Below, piece after piece: positions 13,460 to 27,021 of a DNA stretch of 64,000 nt. Positions within the stretch are counted from its first letter, which is position 1. Every line of letters begins with the position of its first letter. The notes beneath the pieces are model-generated. The model was not told the DNA's origin and did not search any database. It saw only the letters and a program-made list of their open reading frames with translations. The position numbers were made by a program, and so were the translations under genes. The stretch is from Torymus aiolomorphi. Taxonomy: Eukaryota > Arthropoda > Insecta > Hymenoptera > Torymidae. The stretch lies in the NCBI GenBank assembly GCA_036365515.1, contig CM070877.1:87162022-87226021 (forward strand). Reading direction: 5' to 3'.

Positions 13460-16400
13460 TGAGAATTGAGGTCGGCGAGTTTAACCTCCGCGCGCTGTTG
13501 GATCCGGGAGCATCCACGACGGTGATCGGCTCTGTCGGACTCCAACTAGACAGCGCTGGACCGGGAGTATGTAGCGTCCGAAAAGAGAGGGGTAAGGTTA
13601 GCGGATGAAAGTCGCAGCCCCTTGCTAGGCCACGTGATGCTGCCCAACACTGTGGCTGGCCTCACTCGCGATATCCGAGTCGCCATAATGCCGAACTTAG
13701 ATGCCGACTGCTACTTAGGGGTCAATTTTGTACGAGCGTTCAGGGCCGTACTAGACACGGATACGGATAAGCTATTCCGTAAGGAGACGGAAGCCTATGT
13801 CGAGCTGGAAGTAGCCAGCTTGACCACCGATTCTAGCTCGGTAGCGGCAATTGGGCTCGAGGACGCTACAGACCTTCAGCGAGAGGAGCTGAAGGTCATC
13901 GTGGACGAGGTCCTAGGCAAGCTCCTGCCAGGACTTGGTTGCGTCAGAGGCGTGGAGCATGAGATTCACGTAGGAAACGCTCGACCAATCAAGCAGCGCC
14001 ATTATCCAGTGTCGGATAAGGTCCAGGAGGAGATGCATCACCAGGTCTGCGAAATGCTGAACCAAGACATCATCGAGCCCTAAAAGAGTGGTTCGTCGAG
14101 CCCCGTCGTGATGACACCGAAGAGCGACGGCACACGACCGTTCTGCAACGACCTGCGGAAGGTGAATGCAGTCACCGAACCCGACACCTATCCTCTGCCG
14201 AATATGCAGGATATTCTGCGGAAATTGAGGAAGGCGAAGTTCAACTCCACGCTTGACCTCAAGAACGCGTATCATCAGATACCGTTAGCTGAGGAGGCGC
14301 GGCCCATCACCACTTTCACGGTGCCGGGAACGCGCCGGCTACCTTCCAGCGGCTCATTGACCAAGTGCTCGGACCCGAGCTGGAACCGTACGTCTACGCC
14401 TACCTCGACGACATCATCGTAGTCGCAGAAACGTTCGAAGAGCATAAGAAGTGCTTGAAAATGGTGTTAGAAACGCTCGTCGCCGCTGGACTAACTCTCA
14501 ACGCAGAAAAATGTGTTTTCTGCAAGTAAGAGGTAGCATATTTGGGCTTCTTGGTTAACCGGGACAGCACGAGGCCGAATCCGGCCAAGATTGAGCAGAT
14601 CAAGAATTTTCCGCAGCCGCAGAATCTGAGGCAGCTGCACCGATTCCTGGGTACTTCATCGTGGTATAGGAAGTTCATTCCGAACTATGCCTCGATCGCC
14701 GAGCCACTGACGAGTCTGACAAAAAAGAACCAGAAGTACGAGGGGCTCAACGAGCAGCAAAGCGCCTTCGAGCTGTTGAAGGCGATGATTATGACAGCTC
14801 CGGTCAAACATCGCCCTGATCCAAATGGCCTTTTCATCGTGAAGACAGACGCGAGCGATGTAGGCCTTAGCGCGGTGCTGCTACAGCAAGTAGGGACGGA
14901 AGCGCGAGTGATCGAGTTCGCGAGCCCGGTGTTAACCCCGGAGGAGCGAAACTATAGCGTCACGGAAAGGAAGTGCCTTGCGGTTGTCTGGGCGATACAG
15001 AAGTTTCGCCCTTACATCGAAGGCTACAAGTTTAAGGTTGTGACAGACCACAGCAGTCTGCGGTGGCTCTGTCAGATGAAAAACCCCACGAGCAGGCTCG
15101 CTCGGTGGACGTTGAAGTTGTAAGGCCACAAGTTTTCGATTGAGCATCGAAAAGGCGCCTTGAACCACGTGGCCGATGCCCTCTCTCGGATGTACGAGGA
15201 TGAGGAAGGCCCGGAGGTGGCTGCGGTGTCCTGGTCAATGGACACCGAGGACACGTGGTATCGAGAGTGGAGCGCCAAAGGTCCGAGAGCAACCCAACGA
15301 TTTTCCAACCTACAAACTCGTCGCGGGCAACATTTACCGCTATCGACCGAACCCGGACGTAGACGCGACCCTCGGCGACGATGAGGATGCCTGAAAGATG
15401 GTCGTACCAGAAGAGCATCGTCGCGAGGTGTTGCAAGAGTGCCATGACGACGCCACCGCTGGTTATCTCGGACGAGAAAAGACGTTTGCCAGAGAAGCTC
15501 TGCGCTACTACTGGCCACGTTACTACGCGGAAACGCAAGAGTACGTGCGCAACTGCGAAATGTGCCAGCGGTTCAAGGTGGAATAACGAGCTCCAGCCGG
15601 CCTCATGGGTCGACGAGTAGTCGACAGACCCAGGCAGGTCATCGCTGGAGACATTATCGGACCACTGCCTCGCACCTCAAAGGGCTTCGAATACATAGTA
15701 GTATTCCAAGACCTTTTCTGCAGGTGGGCGGAGGCCTCGCCGATACGTAAAGCCAACGCTAAGGCGGTGATTGGAGAGCTGGACCGGAAGGTCTTCCTCC
15801 GGTTCGACTGCACGGAAGCATTCCTCTCTGACAATGGCACCAAGTTCAAGAACCGGGTCGTAGAGGACTTCCTTAGGGAGCGAGATGTGCATCACACCAA
15901 TACTCCCACCTGACACCCACAGGCTAATCCGGTGGAGCGCGCCAATCGTACCTTAAAAAGGATGGTCGCCTCTTACCTTAAGGAGCGACACACCACACGG
16001 GACGAGAGGCTTCCGGAACTTCTCTTCGCCATGAATAAGGCTGTGCATAGCTCTACCGGTCAGCTCCGCTATGTTGCTTTACGGTAGACAGCCAGAGCCC
16101 CCTGGCATGCAGCGTAGGCTGCAGAAGGTTGCGGCAGAGACACCGGCGCAAGAAGAAAGTTTGGCTCGCTGGAAGGAGCGGCTTGACGCCCTTCTAGACC
16201 TTCATCAGCGAGCCGCCTCGCAGGCGAGAGTGGCTCAGGATCGCCAAGTTAGCTATTACAATGCAGGCAGGCGAGAGCCAAACTTCAAGCCGGGAGACAG
16301 AGTCTGGAAACGCAGCCACACCCTCTCCTCGGCCGCGAAGGGAATCGCGGCTAAATTGGCCCCTAAGTTTGACTGGCCGTATTGGATTACGGCTGTGCTA

Positions 16401-16710
16401 GGCCCCAAAACCTACAGACTAGTAGATGAGGGCGGCCAAATTGAGGAGGTAGTGGCTGCGGACCAGCTTAAGCCCTATCACGGCCAGTCGCCTGAGTCGC
16501 ATGAAGCCGACGTGGAAGGCGACTCAGAGACGGCGCCCGCAGGGGAAGTGCCCGTCTCTCAGGAGACAGGGGCGATCCCCAAAAGTACGCGGGGGAGACC
16601 GCTTGAGAGCGCGCGGTGCAACTACGGCTCCTGCTGAATCACATTCGGTAGAACAGAGAGCCCCGAATGTTCCTCGTAGGGGACGCGATCGTCCCCGCAA
16701 ACCTCCGTAG
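13460..16710 (+). pseudogene. pol: Gypsy pol (PR-RT-RNase H-IN) with several stops
   Basis: Domains in order: aspartic protease LLDPGASTTVIG (near 13490; family active site D-S/T-G, here DPG); reverse transcriptase with YLDDIIVV (near 14395) after a 1-2 nt indel near 14330; RNase H with TDASDVGLSAVLLQQ (near 14850) and TDHSSLRWL (near 15043); integrase zinc finger with HRREVLQECH and CEMCQRFK (15400-15590); integrase core GDIIGPLP, FLSDNGTKF and NPVERANRTLK (15640-15960). The C-terminal part reads FKPGDRVW ... YRLVDEGG, the usual integrase tail. Stops lie near 14081, 14527, 15121, 15392, 15584 and 15911. Stops outnumber frameshifts. Confidence 0.88.
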
Positions 16711-16817
16711 CGTTGCGAGCCTTGCGCTTCTTTCCTCCCCCAAATACTTGTAACAAACTACGCCTCACTTCTGCGCCCTTCCTTTTCCCCGATATTACGT
16801 CTAGGGTACGCTAAATC

Positions 16818-16828
16818 TGGGTGGGGGG
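16818..16828 (+). other. Gypsy polypurine tract
   Basis: TGGGTGGGGGG directly abuts the 3' LTR start at 16829, where plus-strand priming is expected. Confidence 0.75.
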
Positions 16829-17106
16829 TGTAACGGGGGCATGCATAAGGGTATAATAGTAGCGCATACAGCGTCGCGAGATTTGAATCTCGCGCGCTTG
16901 CTCGCATCGCGACTCACTGCGCGTCAAGCGGGATGCGCGAGAGGCGGAGCACGAAGGAGGAAGACGATGCCGCAACGCTCTGAAGGATCGCCGCGACCAT
17001 TATCAGTCCAGTCTCTCCGCGCAACAGGGGCGCACGTGCCCGAGAGTGCTCCACCAGTGCCGCCGCAAGCCCTGCGCCTCGGGCCCTCCGCGGCTCCGAT
17101 CCGCCG
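16829..17106 (+). repeat. Gypsy 3' LTR, first segment
   Basis: Matches 9141 onward in the 5' LTR with scattered substitutions, then stops at 17106 where CACAGTG of the Transib begins. The last five bases, CGCCG (17102-17106), are the Transib target duplication repeated at 50119-50123. Confidence 0.92.
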
Positions 17107-17320
17107 CACAGTGGGAAATCTGAGAGACTTTTTTTTCAAAATTCGAGAAGTAGCTCAGTTTTTATCCAATCTTTGCGAATTTTTTTTTTAAATACTCGTG
17201 ATGGACTGTACTTTCACTAAATACTGCGAAAAAAGTGATACAACCTCCAGAAATAGGTTAGAAAAACAAAGAAGGGAGAAAAAAAACTTTTCTTCTTACT
17301 TGCAGAATATAAATAAACCC
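17107..17320 (+). repeat. Transib left terminal inverted repeat
   Basis: CACAGTGGGAAATCTGAGAG opens a 214-bp stretch that matches the complement of the right end (49905-50118) with few differences and no large gap. After the heptamer come 23 bases ending in a T run, then CAAAATTCG; the right end has the same spacing and the same CAAAATTCG. Interrupted at 17320 by an LTR element. Confidence 0.9.
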
Positions 17321-17415
17321 TGTGACACTCTGCTGGCGATCAGGGTAGAGGTCCGCGGGTAAATAATCGGGGTAGCAATTTAAATCAACAACAATTATTT
17401 ATTGAAAGAACTTAA
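17321..17415 (-). repeat. Left LTR of the non-coding element, outer part
   Basis: Matches 31098-31192 nearly base for base (GACACTCTGCTGG versus GACACTCTACTGG). It ends in TTAA (17412-17415), the target duplication of the P-like insertion; the LTR resumes at 29010. Confidence 0.9.
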
Positions 17416-18489
17416 GGGGGTCCGAAAGTCAATCAAAAATTGAAATTTCGCGCCACAATATAGCAGACGAAAAAATAAGTAAATTTCCTATAACAAATAG
17501 TAAAAACAATATTACGGAAAACCCATGATGTAAATATACAAGGTGTGTTCGTTAGCCAACCTCATATTCGACTACTACTGCGCCTTCCCACTTTCCGCCA
17601 TATTGAAATATAGACGCGGGTTAGTTTATATCGGAGTATCGGACAAAGTGGTGAATAAAATGCGAGGTTGTTCAGTTAAATGTTGTATTAATTGGAACGG
17701 TAATACAAAAAATACAAATATAAAGTATTTTCGTTTCCCAAAAGACAAGGAAATAGTTAATAAGTGGATTAAAGCATGTAAAAATGACAAACTTAACCTC
17801 ACACCTGGTAAAGTATTTTTTCTGTTTTTCTTTTTTAATAAAGTTACTCATTTAAAGTTCATCAAACAAGATATATAAAAGTATATTTGATTTAATTTAT
17901 ACAGCTCGTATATGCTCCGTTCATTTTGCCCCAGATTGCTTTATAATGAAACCTGAACATCTGATTGTTCCTGGAGATGTAAATATTTTGAAGCTGTCTA
18001 AAAATGCAATTCCAACAGAAAAATTAAATTTGAATGAAGAAACATTGAGGTATGTAAAATTATTATTTCCATAACAATTATTACCTTACAATATCTCAAC
18101 AAATTATTTTGCATATAGGTTGAAGAGGAAACGTAAACAGCAAATAGTGAATATTTTAAAGGATTGCAATCAAAATCGTAATGACCCTATAAATAAAAGG
18201 TTAAAATGTGATGGAATAAAATCTGCATTTCTTGGATCAATATCGACCTCAACTCTAACAAATGAAAACGAACTGCAATCGATTAACTCCATTTGTGACA
18301 ATGTAAATAGTGACTCGTTGACACGGCTCACAGAACTTATAAGACTTCATAATGTCAGTACGTCGTTAAATAGTACAGGAGACAGTCTATTGGATACCAC
18401 CTCAACTCCAAAAAATGAAAATAAATTACAACCAACTGACTTAATGCTTCACAAAGATACTCGGTAATTAAGATAAGATTTTTTTTAAT

Positions 18490-18870
<381 letters not shown>

Positions 18871-20642
18871 AAGTTGAAAGCTCCATTATAAAAAGGTAAT
18901 TTGGTGTTTGTATCTTTTTAGATGTGCTGCAAATTACAGTATTAATGAATTTGGAGTGAGTCAATCATTACTGAAATCCAATTATTACAATGTAAATAAT
19001 GATTCTTTGACACGGACCACAGAATCTATTTTCAGTTTGCCATTAAATAGTACAGGAGAGAATATTCTATTGGATGCGACTAGGACAGATTATACTACAA
19101 ATACCAGAAAGGATTTGTAAGTTATTTATAAATTTTACGTATAAAATCACAGTTCTAATGATATTAAGAAAAATAAATATAAATTCAATACTGTTGAATA
19201 AATCAAACTATGTATTTCTTATAAGAAACGTAAAGCCATTCCTTAAAATTATCACATTTAAATTTACAATTAATATAATTTATTTATAACTTTACAGAAA
19301 TTAGCTTGCAGCAATAAATTGTTATGAATCGTATGAGGTTATTAAGATTTTATGTTAAAATAAATATTAAAGAATCTCGTATCAGAAAATATATAAGAAA
19401 ATCAATTAAAACTTTTCTTACAGATTACAAAATTATTTGAATGTGGAGGAGTTAAATGCAGAGAACGGTAGTTTAAAAATTAAAAATCAATATTTGGATT
19501 CAGAAAATAAAAAATTGAAAAAAGAACTAAAAAAATTAAGTGAAAAAATTGGCCAACAAGAAAAATCAAGAAGAAAAGAAGTAAAAAACAAAGTTTACGA
19601 AATATTGAAACCAATTTTCACTACTGGACAAATAAGGAAGCTGTTGCATCCAATGAAAAAACATATAAAATGGAGTCCTGAAGACATTGCTGCTGCGATA
19701 GCTTTGAGAAGCGTATCGCCTAAGGCATATAGATATCTAAGAAAAAAGAATATGCCATTACCTGGATTTTCTACTCTGCGTAAACAAGCTGCAGCAGTAG
19801 ATATAAAACCAGGTATTCTGGAAGCAGTGTTATCAATTATGAAAAGCAAACGTGGTGAAGTGTCGGAGACTGAAAGACTTTGCGTACTTTCATTTGACGA
19901 TGTCTACATATCTCAAGATATTGAGATTGATAGAAAACAAGAGCAAAAAATCGGTCCACACAAAACGGTACAACTTGGAATGGTTCGAGGCCTCTTTCAG
20001 CGTTGGAAGCAACCTATATTTTACAAGTATGATACAGTACTGACAGCTAATATTGTAAATGAAACAATACAAAAATTATACGACGCTGGGTACATCGTAG
20101 TAGCGATAACGATAGACCTTGCATCATCGAACAGTGCTGTATGGAAATCTTTAAATATTGGAATCACTGAAGACGAGAATTGTTTTTTTACTCATGCGAG
20201 CAATGATGATTTAAAAGTATTTGTCTTTGCAGACTCACCACATTTATTAAAATTAATACGGAATAACTTTATTGATTCTGGATTTAATTATGAAGAGAAG
20301 TTTTTGAATAAAAAATGCCTGGAAGAATTATTATTACTTAATAAAAATGATTTAAAAATTCCGTATAAGCTACAGCAGAAACACTTAGATGCCACTGGTA
20401 ATGAACATCAAAAAGTTTCATTAGCTGCACAAGTATTTTCCAACACTACCGCAGAGGCTGTGAGATGGTTTGGCTTTAATGGTTTCTTTCAATGTCAAAA
20501 TTGGAAAGATTGTGCTGATTGTTTTAAAGTTACTAATGACTGGTTTGATCTTTTCAATAGCTAAACCAAGTATGGAAAAACTGTTGCACTTAGTGCCTAG
20601 GGTGTAGATTTACAAAAGCAAAATGAGATACTGAACAATATG

Positions 20643-21951
20643 TGTTTGGGAATTCAGTAATTTGAATTCCCGCGGTTATGCTCAGCTCGGTACGACTCAC
20701 GGCGCTGCCACGGCGCGGCAGCACCTCGCGGCCTCTCGGCGGAACAGCCGAGACACTACACTGATTCACAAGGTGAATTCGCGCTTTTTCGGTCTCTCTC
20801 GCTCTCTCACATGCACATGTGAGAGAGATTGTGATTTGATTCGCGAAGTGAATCGTGAAGGCCAAGAAGACGGAAGTGCTCACTCTTTGAAAAACTCAGT
20901 CTGCGGCTGCTACTAAAACGGCAGCAGTTCTCACCCTGACCCGGTATAGTCTACAGTGTGCTCGTTGCGAGGCTGCATGGTGACTAGTATGGTGCCTCAT
21001 ACTCGGACTCTCGTCTCATTCAGCGGATCATCTCACACGGCATCTACTCATACAAAGCGGCTCACTGTTCGGTAGTGAAGCGTGCTCGACACGAGGCCGC
21101 TCTCTCTCACTCTCTCGATGTACATACGGCGTGCTCGCAACGAGGCCGCATGGACGTTTACACGGCATACTCTCAGTCAGCTGTATCTCTCAAACGGAAC
21201 TTCTCATACGGCAGTGCTTTCATACGGCAGTGCTTCTCACACGGCAGCTTCTGACATGGCATAGTCTCACCGGCTCGCTGCCTCTAGCTAGCCATGAGGC
21301 AACCACTCTCGGTAACCGTTACGCAAGACTCAACTGGCGGTGCTCAACTGGCTTTTACCAACTCTCCTGTTTCACTGGCTCCTCTCACTGGCTACAACTC
21401 TTCTCACTGGCTACAACTCATCTGCGGTTACAACTCAATTGGCTTCATCTCTATGGACTGTGTGATTCAACCGGCTTCCTCATTCTTCTCCAAATTAATA
21501 CAATTTCTATGAAGCTAAGGTAAACTCACACACACACCTACACACAGCCATTTTGATGACTCAAGCAAGCAGTAATCTCATATGAAGTACTCTGCACATA
21601 TAATTCTTGTCAAGTCTCAACCACAAGAAATCAATAACATTCATTGTGTGTATTTATGCTAGCAGTAAACTCAACGGAATTTACTAATTCAAACTCAGCA
21701 ATTCTCTGAAATCTCACTCACATAGAAACACTCAAACATAATCTTTGTAACACTCATACACTCAAACATAAACTTGTAACACTCAGATACTCAACGAAGC
21801 TTTGTAATATTCAACCAATTTATGTAATAGAGTTAAGTTTATAGACAGTTTTATAATATACTGAAATTTAATTTATTAAAGTGTTTGGCTCTCAATTTAT
21901 TTGTAAACACCCACAGCATGTCCTCATTAAAAATTATGGCATTCTCAAACA
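20643..21951 (+). repeat. BEL/Pao 5' LTR
   Basis: Identical to 25713-27021 except at 20790 (C, T in the other), 20903 (G, A) and 21796 (G, C). Contains clustered CTCA words, for example CACTCAAACATAA twice near 21730-21770. Confidence 0.95.
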
Positions 21952-21954
21952 TTT

Positions 21955-21970
21955 TGGTCCTTCGAGCCGG
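21955..21970 (+). other. BEL/Pao primer-binding site
   Basis: TGGTCCTTCGAGCCGG lies three bases after the 5' LTR. Its complement would be the 3' end of a tRNA whose acceptor starts CCTTCGA, which fits animal tRNA-Tyr as I remember it (inference). Confidence 0.65.
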
Positions 21971-24900
21971 ATTAAACATGCTGTGGTGTGTATTAGAGCC
22001 AGTGAACTTTACTCATTATTAAACTGTTTTCATGCATTGGATCCACGTCGGAAAAACTCGAGAGGATGCTGGGGCCAAGGAGATTGACATACTCATGGAT
22101 GTGATTCTCACCAGTGACTTGGACACGCTCAATATTCAAACGGACAACCTCAAGGAAGGAACGGACAAACTCTTACTACATGTGGATGGACATATGCACA
22201 CACCTGTGTCGGTGTACAAAGTCATCGCTGCCTTGGCAGCTTACCCAGCAAAATGCTTCACCGGACTACTACAAGAACATCTCAGTCTAATTGATACATT
22301 GAATGTGCATTACTCATCTCTCTTGCACCTATTGGAAATAATCTCAAGTAATATCATTTTATTGTGGCGGTCACAATAGTCAACAGATGTATCGAGATGA
22401 AGAGATACAACTACACTGCTGTGCTTCAGAGGATGGATTTGTGCATCAATAACTGCATATTACACATAGGTATAAGACCATGGAATTTTCACTCAAGATG
22501 GATCACGTGGATAAAATCAATCAAAATTGGATTTCGGCGCAATCACTCACACTCAAGGTCAACTCAGATGCAACACTCACTTACTTAATGTTCATTACTT
22601 GCAACTGCATTGGAATGATACGACACACCGGTAACATCTCATAAACTTGGATCATGAGTCTATTTAATATCAGAATTATGATTTATCTCAAAAGATGCTA
22701 TTCGAAGACTCAACGCTCCACGGCAATGCTCATCTATCCCAATGATTGGAATTGGAGGTACGCAATCAACTCACACATTAGGAAAGGTTCAAACAGACTT
22801 ACAGCCCATCCACAAAATTTCAAGGTTAGGATCATTGCTCACATTATACGCCAATTCTCATCAACTCTGACATCAGAGAAATGTGAGCAGCTTATGTGTA
22901 ACCATGTGCAGAAATTATTCTTGGCAGATCCTACCATTTTGTAAACCTCAACCTGTGGATGTACTCATTGGTGCTGAATGCTATGATCAAATTATCAATC
23001 TAACCTCATCTAGAGCAGTGTGATAGAACCTATCGCAGAATCATCAATTTTGGCTGGGCATTACTCAAACAATTCAAATCATCTGTTCAATGGAAATCAA
23101 TACATCAAGATCGGATTGGACTTAACGCAGAAGAATTAAGGAAATTACTCACACGCTTCTGGGTTAAGAAGAACCACTCTCAACAACTAGAGGCAAACTC
23201 AAGAAGAAAGAAGCATTGTGTAAGCAGCACATTGTTCACACAATGAAACCATCAAGTAAGGTTATCTCAAACATCGGCTGATGCACTGAACAACTCATTT
23301 GGCAAAGCTCAAGCGTACCTCAAGCAGTTACTGTCAATTTCACTCATGACAGCATCTATAAAAAATGGTACTACTCATTTCATGGATAAATAAACCGGAC
23401 CAACTCACACACGTCGGTCAGCAACTTCACAAGGGCCATGCAGTTATCAGGATTCTGCACGGCGGGCGGCTATCCATGAGCCAAATTGTAAATTCAATTT
23501 GTCGATGTTTCTCAAGGAATTCCTCACCAGCAACTCAATTTATAGATTATGATGATTGCGTCACGAGATTACTCAAATTATAACGGATTTCACTTCGAAT
23601 AAATTCAAATCAGAATTATATTGCCGCTCACTCAAGAAAAATTCACAACCGGATAACTCTTTCTCAAAACTCACCACTACTCGATCCCGCATGGACAATC
23701 TCATCGGTGGATATTCTTTCAAATTCTCCTACAAGAGCTGTGGCTACTCAAGTACTCATGGGACAAACAAGTTCAACTCAATTGCGAAGAATGGCTGCAC
23801 CTTCGAGAAGATTTCACTCAACTGGATTCGGGTCTCAAAACTAATGGCTTTTCGAATGCTTCGCAACAGGCAACAGCTACAGCACTCAATATTATATCCA
23901 CATTTCTCACGATTGGATTATTATTTATAGTCTCATCAAGACGGAAGGCAACACTCAACCCAGACTCCATATCAAGGTTGGAGTTCAGAGCGGCAAGGTT
24001 TACTCAAGGTATGTTTGGACAAAGTTCAACTGCCAAGCGCTGATGTTCATTTATGGACAGATCAGAATATGGTATGCACACTCATAATCTCACGTGCCTC
24101 ACGATGGAAAGAATCTGTTGGAATGAGGGTAACACTCAGTCAAGGAATAGCTCCAACAACCAAGGGAAGACAATCATCATGGACATCTCAAGCTGACTCA
24201 AAAAAGGGGAACACTTTCCAGAAAGAGGCAAAGGTCACACTCATTGCAGCCACATCACATAAGGAAATTTCATGGGATCTCGTCAATACACACTCATTAC
24301 TCATTAGATTACTCAAAATTACTGGCTAGCTAATGCTAGCTGGTGATCATTCCAAGGCAAACGGCAAAGTTCAACAAAGACGAGATTCACAGCTGATATA
24401 ATCAGCAAAGAAAAAATCTTCTGGATCAAGAAAACTCAGCAAGTTCGTTTTCAATACTGAACTCAATATGCTGAATTATCTCAAGTCCCACGGATTCAAC
24501 TACTCAATAGATTGACTGTATAGACTCAGATGGAATCATCATGGTAGGAGATCGGTTTTACAAAACTCAACTGGAATATCACTCAACATCCAGTAACATT
24601 ATTACGGTGCAGTCAACTCATCACTGATCATTCGGAATTCTCACATACCAATATTTCTCGGTGGAACCGAGAAAACTCACTCTGCACACATCAGGCAGGA
24701 AATTTGGATTATTGGAAGCAGAGTTCCGGCCAAGTTATTTACTCAAGATTCTGTAACTTGTGCAAGGTATCGGACTCATCGGACTCAGCAACTCATGGGG
24801 CAACTATCCAGTGCACTGGAACACCCCATCACAACCCTTCACTCACACTGGGATCAATTTAGCAGGACCACTCATCAACTCATTGAAGGGACGTGAATCC

Positions 24901-25698
24901 AAAAACATACAAGTGCTGGATTTGTATTTGTGTGCTCTCTCTCACAGCATTGTCATCAGCTGTTCATCTATACATGGTCAGTGGCTACTCATCCGAATGG
25001 TATCAATACGGCATACATATGGTTTATTTCAAATGGAGAACTACCTTCGCAACATTCTCTACAACAAACTCAACTTGGTACAACTCACATCAATGATGGC
25101 ACTCCATGGATACTCAACCCACCTGCAGCATTTCGTATAATGTAAGTGGAAAGCAGTGGTGAATTCAATAATATTTCATCGCTAACAGACCATGGACAAC
25201 ATTATTCTCAAATTGGAATTTCATCATCCTTGCTGACTCAATTGAAGGTTTGCTCAACTCAAAGCCGTTGCAACCACTCCAAAAGGATTCAGAAGATACA
25301 CTCACTTTGGCTTTCTCATCGGCAAGGCATTGAACTCAGTGCCTGAACCAAGCTTACTCACCTTCAAGGAATCAAGGCTTTCCAAATGGCAACTCATTTA
25401 ACGGATCACTCAGCAATTTTGGAAGCATTGGTCAACTCAATACCTTCAACGGCTTCAATCAACTTCAAAATGGCATCATCCCTCTCATGAGATAAAAGTG
25501 GGTTCCATGGTACTACTCACGGATGAACACTCACCCCCAAGCAAATGGCCACTCGCAAGAGTCACTCAACTTCACCCTGGAACTGACAATCTCACCAGAG
25601 TTGTAACAATAAAGACGGCCACCACTCAACTCACCCGCCCAATTGCAAAACTCGCCATCTTGCCAGTGCCAATCGGAATTTAAATCAACCTGGCGGTT
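21971..25698 (+). pseudogene. BEL/Pao gag-pol region, fragmented and CTCA-rich
   Basis: No continuous frame. The clearest homology is integrase: PFTHTGINLAGP (near 24836) and, one base out of phase, KTYKCWICICVLSLTALSSA then VHLYMVSGYSSE (24900-24995), characteristic of the BEL/Pao integrase core. Towards the 3' end PSKWPLARVTQLHPGTDNLT (near 25540) is the usual BEL/Pao integrase C-terminal motif. Upstream segments look coding-like but shift frame every few dozen bases. CTCA occurs about 22 times in 22021-22860 and 27 times in 23161-24000 by eye, against about 3 expected, while TGAG is seen about once in each. Many frame breaks coincide with CTCA-containing joints. Confidence 0.75.
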
Positions 25699-25712
25699 GA
25701 TGGCGGGCGGAA
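25696..25712 (+). other. BEL/Pao polypurine tract
   Basis: Purine-rich GTTGATGGCGGGCGGAA directly before the 3' LTR start at 25713. Confidence 0.55.
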
Positions 25713-27021
25713 TGTTTGGGAATTCAGTAATTTGAATTCCCGCGGTTATGCTCAGCTCGGTACGACTCACGGCGCTGCCACGGCGCGGCAGCACCTCGCG
25801 GCCTCTCGGCGGAACAGCCGAGACACTACACTGATTCACAAGGTGAATTCGCGCTTTTTTGGTCTCTCTCGCTCTCTCACATGCACATGTGAGAGAGATT
25901 GTGATTTGATTCGCGAAGTGAATCGTGAAGGCCAAGAAGACGGAAGTGCTCACTCTTTGAAAAACTCAGTCTACGGCTGCTACTAAAACGGCAGCAGTTC
26001 TCACCCTGACCCGGTATAGTCTACAGTGTGCTCGTTGCGAGGCTGCATGGTGACTAGTATGGTGCCTCATACTCGGACTCTCGTCTCATTCAGCGGATCA
26101 TCTCACACGGCATCTACTCATACAAAGCGGCTCACTGTTCGGTAGTGAAGCGTGCTCGACACGAGGCCGCTCTCTCTCACTCTCTCGATGTACATACGGC
26201 GTGCTCGCAACGAGGCCGCATGGACGTTTACACGGCATACTCTCAGTCAGCTGTATCTCTCAAACGGAACTTCTCATACGGCAGTGCTTTCATACGGCAG
26301 TGCTTCTCACACGGCAGCTTCTGACATGGCATAGTCTCACCGGCTCGCTGCCTCTAGCTAGCCATGAGGCAACCACTCTCGGTAACCGTTACGCAAGACT
26401 CAACTGGCGGTGCTCAACTGGCTTTTACCAACTCTCCTGTTTCACTGGCTCCTCTCACTGGCTACAACTCTTCTCACTGGCTACAACTCATCTGCGGTTA
26501 CAACTCAATTGGCTTCATCTCTATGGACTGTGTGATTCAACCGGCTTCCTCATTCTTCTCCAAATTAATACAATTTCTATGAAGCTAAGGTAAACTCACA
26601 CACACACCTACACACAGCCATTTTGATGACTCAAGCAAGCAGTAATCTCATATGAAGTACTCTGCACATATAATTCTTGTCAAGTCTCAACCACAAGAAA
26701 TCAATAACATTCATTGTGTGTATTTATGCTAGCAGTAAACTCAACGGAATTTACTAATTCAAACTCAGCAATTCTCTGAAATCTCACTCACATAGAAACA
26801 CTCAAACATAATCTTTGTAACACTCATACACTCAAACATAAACTTGTAACACTCAGATACTCAACCAAGCTTTGTAATATTCAACCAATTTATGTAATAG
26901 AGTTAAGTTTATAGACAGTTTTATAATATACTGAAATTTAATTTATTAAAGTGTTTGGCTCTCAATTTATTTGTAAACACCCACAGCATGTCCTCATTAA
27001 AAATTATGGCATTCTCAAACA
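25713..27021 (+). repeat. BEL/Pao 3' LTR
   Basis: 1,309 bp, the partner of 20643-21951. Followed by ATATG, the target duplication, after which the P-type transposase frame resumes with TSYMQNIKVG. Confidence 0.95.

Larger units (their letters stand above)
20643..27021 (+). mobile_element. BEL/Pao LTR retrotransposon, young but not coding-competent
   Basis: 6,379 bp, with two 1,309-bp LTRs (20643-21951, 25713-27021) that differ at three positions by my line-by-line comparison. Target duplication ATATG (20638-20642, 27022-27026). Starts TGTTTGGG, ends CTCAAACA. Primer-binding site and polypurine tract are in place. The internal 3.76 kb has recognisable integrase fragments but no long frame. 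CTCA is strongly over-represented throughout. Confidence 0.92.

Noticed and set aside
20662..26582. Pairs of identical open frames (for example 20662-20916 and 25732-25986)
   Set aside because: They are the same non-coding LTR sequence seen twice, not duplicated genes.
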